Assembly: GCA_021813325.1 (NCBI GenBank) | Contig: JAKALA010000028.1 | Location: 1-47,259, forward strand | DNA from: a bacterium | Lineage (GTDB): Bacteria > Verrucomicrobiota > Verrucomicrobiia > Limisphaerales > UBA11358 | DNA length: 47,259 nucleotides | Direction of reading: 5' to 3' | In this document: piece by piece, positions 45,512 to 47,259 of the stretch | How the letters are laid out: each line of letters opens with the position of its first letter | Numbering within the stretch: the first letter of the stretch is position 1 | Notes under the pieces: model-generated | The model's database searches: none | Told to the model about the DNA's origin: nothing | Seen by the model: the letters and a program-made list of their open reading frames with translations, nothing else | Position numbers and translations under genes: made by a program

Positions 45512-46530
45512 ACCCACTCTGGCCCATTCGCATTTTATTTCTCTCGCTTTGTGTCACGGCGGGATATGCCATCAGCCAGGTGCAGCCGGATTATATCAAT
45601 CACGAGCACGCCAGTGTGTTTGGCATTTTGATCGGGTTCGGATTCGGCGGCCTGCTCATCGCGGTGGATGAAATGCTCAAGGGATTTTCGCTCCGCGCCT
45701 TTTCCGCCACCACGTTTGGATTGCTGCTCGGTTCGCTCGTCGCCTGGCTCGTGGACAGTTCGGGATTGTTCATTAACGCCGATGAAAAAGTGCGCTGGAT
45801 CATTCGGCTCTGCACGTTTCTAGGTTTTGGTTACATCGGCATGGTGCTGGCCATGCGCAGCAACAAGGAAGATTTCTCCCTGATCATCCCCTACGTTCGT
45901 TTCGCGCCGCAAAGCAAACCGGAAAACCTCCTTTTGCTCGACACCAGCGTCATCATAGACGGTCGGATCGCCGACCTGATCGAAGCCCGCTTCATCGAGG
46001 GCTTGGTGCTGGTGCCGCGCTTCGTGCTGCTGGAATTGCAACAGATCGCCGATTCGGCGGATGACATCAAACGCGCGCGGGGCCGGCGCGGTTTTGAAAT
46101 GTTGAACCGGCTGCAGCACAATCCCAAAATCGAGGTGCGCATTCACGACGCCGATTTTCCCGAAGAAAAAGGCGTGGATGCCAAGCTGGTCCGGCTGGCG
46201 ACGAATCTGAACGCCAAGCTGTTCACCAACGATTTCAACCTCGCCAAGGTGGCCGGCCTGCAAAAAGTCAATTGCGTCAATCTTAACGAAATTGGCCACC
46301 TCATGAAGGCCGCATTGATCCCGGGAGAAAGCGTGCAGATCAAGATCGTCCGCGAAGGCCGCGACAAGGGCCAGGGCATCGGCTATATGCCGGACGGCAC
46401 CATGGTCGTCATCAACAACGGCCTGTCGCACGTGGGACAAACCGTCAGCGCCCAGGTAGTCAGCACCGTGCAAACCGGGGCCGGCGTGCTGGTCTTCGCC
46501 GAAATTCCCGGCCTGGAGCAAAGCAAATGA
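45508..46530 (+). CDS. PIN/TRAM-domain membrane protein (YacL-like)
   Basis: This 340-residue protein has four N-terminal membrane helices (about 5-24, 36-54, 66-83, 97-116), a PIN nuclease domain (about 140-262) and a C-terminal TRAM domain (about 272-333). The PIN acidic residues are all present: Asp145 (LLDTSVIIDG), Glu176 (LLELQQIAD), Asp224 and Asp242 (FTNDFNL). This is the architecture of Bacillus YacL and related proteins, whose cellular role is poorly defined. Here it is coupled to the mla operon by ATGA overlaps at both ends, which is not its usual neighbourhood to my knowledge. An intact active site suggests RNA cleavage at the membrane (inference). Confidence 0.92.
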   Translation: MNPLWPIRILFLSLCVTAGYAISQVQPDYINHEHASVFGILIGFGFGGLLIAVDEMLKGFSLRAFSATTFGLLLGSLVAWLVDSSGLFINADEKVRWIIRLCTFLGFGYIGMVLAMRSNKEDFSLIIPYVRFAPQSKPENLLLLDTSVIIDGRIADLIEARFIEGLVLVPRFVLLELQQIADSADDIKRARGRRGFEMLNRLQHNPKIEVRIHDADFPEEKGVDAKLVRLATNLNAKLFTNDFNLAKVAGLQKVNCVNLNEIGHLMKAALIPGESVQIKIVREGRDKGQGIGYMPDGTMVVINNGLSHVGQTVSAQVVSTVQTGAGVLVFAEIPGLEQSK

Positions 46531-46749
46531 ACCCAACCACCATTTACAAAGCCCTGAATCCCGCCGATGCCCAACTCGTCGCCTCGCGCCTCGCGCCTCG
46601 AAGCCGCCGGCTTTCACCCGTTTGTGGCCGATGAAGCCGCCGCGCTCGGCACGGAAGGCTACGCCCTGGCCATCGGCGGCATCCGCGTTCAGGTCCCGGA
46701 ATCCGAAGCCGTCGAAGCGCGGGCCTTTCTTGACGCACCCGCCGAATGA
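46527..46749 (+). pseudogene. DUF2007 small protein, frameshifted by a 7-bp duplication
   Basis: The ATG overlaps the preceding stop (ATGA), and the frame reads MNPTTIYKALNPADAQLVASRL before running into a stop after a further 13 codons. The +1 frame continues LEAAGFHPFVADEAAALGTEGYALAIGGIRVQVPESEAVEARAFL to a stop at 46749. Removing one copy of the tandem heptamer GCCTCGC (46581-46594) fuses the two into a 71-residue protein, the normal length and pattern of DUF2007 (putative signal-transducing) proteins, which usually start with 'L....D..EA..I...L...GI...V'. The gene is therefore broken by slippage, or it is switchable. A sequencing error is the main alternative. Confidence 0.75.
46581..46600 (+). 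repeat. Heptamer tandem repeat causing the frameshift
   Basis: GCCTCGC at 46581-46587 and 46588-46594 is followed by the partial unit GCCTCG at 46595-46600. Loss of one unit restores the DUF2007 frame. Confidence 0.85.
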
Positions 46750-46853
46750 AATCAAAATAATCTTGTCTCGTTCTAGCAAAGAACATAGAAACGGAGCCGT
46801 TCGCTTTAGCAAATGAAATAAACCACAACAACGAAACATGACTTTGCTGCGGG

Positions 46854-46963
46854 CTCATCCGAGGCACCGCTAATTTTCCGAGTCAACAGTTCACCAAGCA
46901 CGCGCCAGATCGGCGCGGCTTGGCGTGCTCTGTTGACAGGCGTTTAGCGGTGCCTCGGATGAG
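46854..46963. repeat. 110-bp long palindromic element
   Basis: Perfect 20-bp outer arms lie at 46854-46873 and 46944-46963 (CTCATCCGAGGCACCGCTAA and its complement). Inside are 8-bp arms GTCAACAG / CTGTTGAC (46882-46889, 46930-46937). At the core is a 12-bp hairpin (CCAAGC and CGCGCC pairing with GGCGCG and GCTTGG, one bulged A, 46894-46923). It lies between the mla operon and an IS630 transposase fragment. It could be a MITE/REP-type element, a bidirectional terminator or a relic of an insertion sequence end. No gene lies between 46750 and 47066. Confidence 0.75.
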
Positions 46964-47066
46964 GGTGCGTCAGGTTCGCGCCCTTTAGTTTCTGGGACAA
47001 AGAAACGCAGGACGGGATAGGTAATATGAGGTCTATTATTGAATCCTGCATAATAAAGTGAGTATT

Positions 47067-47259
47067 TCACCACAATTCAGCTTGCTTCCAGAAAGCGGAG
47101 ATCAGCTTGGGGCGGCGGCGGATGTTCCGCAATTGGCGGCGGCCGAACGCGCCGAGGTGGGCGATGTCCTTGGCGGTGAAGTTGGGGCGGCGGTGTTGTT
47201 TGAAATAGCCCCAGACGTATTCGGTGGGATTGAGTTCGGGCGCGTAAGCCGGGAGCGCG
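47067..47259 (-). mobile_element. IS630-family transposase, C-terminal part (runs off the window)
   Basis: The minus strand encodes about 63 residues ending in the stop at 47067-47069. LPAYAPELNPTEYVWGYFKQ is the DDE_3 motif of IS630/Tc1-type transposases and carries the third catalytic acid in NPTE. The tail (RRRPKLISAFWKQAELW) is also family-typical. The rest lies beyond the window edge, so intactness cannot be judged. No terminal inverted repeat was identified on this side. Confidence 0.88.

Overview
The window reads as a chromosomal piece of a Verrucomicrobiota bacterium, most likely of the Limisphaerales/Pedosphaera group (former subdivision 3). This rests on the giant secreted protein full of Thr-Asn dipeptides, the RHS/YD-repeat fragment, the many prepilin-type proteins with long leaders, and weak or missing Shine-Dalgarno sequences. 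It is an inference from style, because no 16S rRNA or universal marker lies here.

Layout. (1) 1-1403: a decayed RHS repeat gene. (2) 1404-13553 (-): one 4049-residue secreted protein with an S8 protease domain, P-domains, C-type lectin, LamG-like and pectate-lyase-like modules, several of them nested inside one another. (3) 13715-22345 (-): a pseudopilin operon in the canonical order G-(extra)-H-I-J-K, ending in a K-like protein of 1382 residues. (4) 22356-23063: a BrnT/BrnA-type toxin-antitoxin module with its own promoter and palindromic operator. (5) 23099-28967 (-): inner-membrane platform GspF/PilC, two GspE/PilB ATPases and PilT. Blocks 3-5 together give the cytoplasmic motor, platform and pseudopilus of a type II secretion/type IV pilus machine; no secretin is in the window. 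(6) 29129-32280 (-): hisB, a TPR protein and an ABC-2 exporter pair. (7) 32362-33504 (-): two near-identical 126-residue pilins. Each is preceded by a sigma-54-like promoter and by the same structured leader, which keeps its shape through compensatory base changes. (8) 33765-35156 (-): a beta-CASP metallo-beta-lactamase-fold nuclease. (9) 35311-41815 (-): pfkA, ppk2, glgP and pgm, a glycogen and polyphosphate mobilisation cluster. (10) 41980-42889: a small membrane protein and a DUF218 protein, converging. (11) 42994-46749 (+): mlaE-mlaF-mlaD, a PIN/TRAM membrane protein and a DUF2007 gene broken by a 7-bp duplication, with start/stop overlaps at three junctions. (12) 46854-47259: a 110-bp palindromic element and the C-terminal end of an IS630-type transposase.

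The most unusual objects are the duplicated pilin leader RNA with its sigma-54-like promoters, the nested-domain giant protein, the oversized GspK-like protein, and a pseudopilin that appears to carry a four-cysteine leader. No tRNA, rRNA or CRISPR array was seen.
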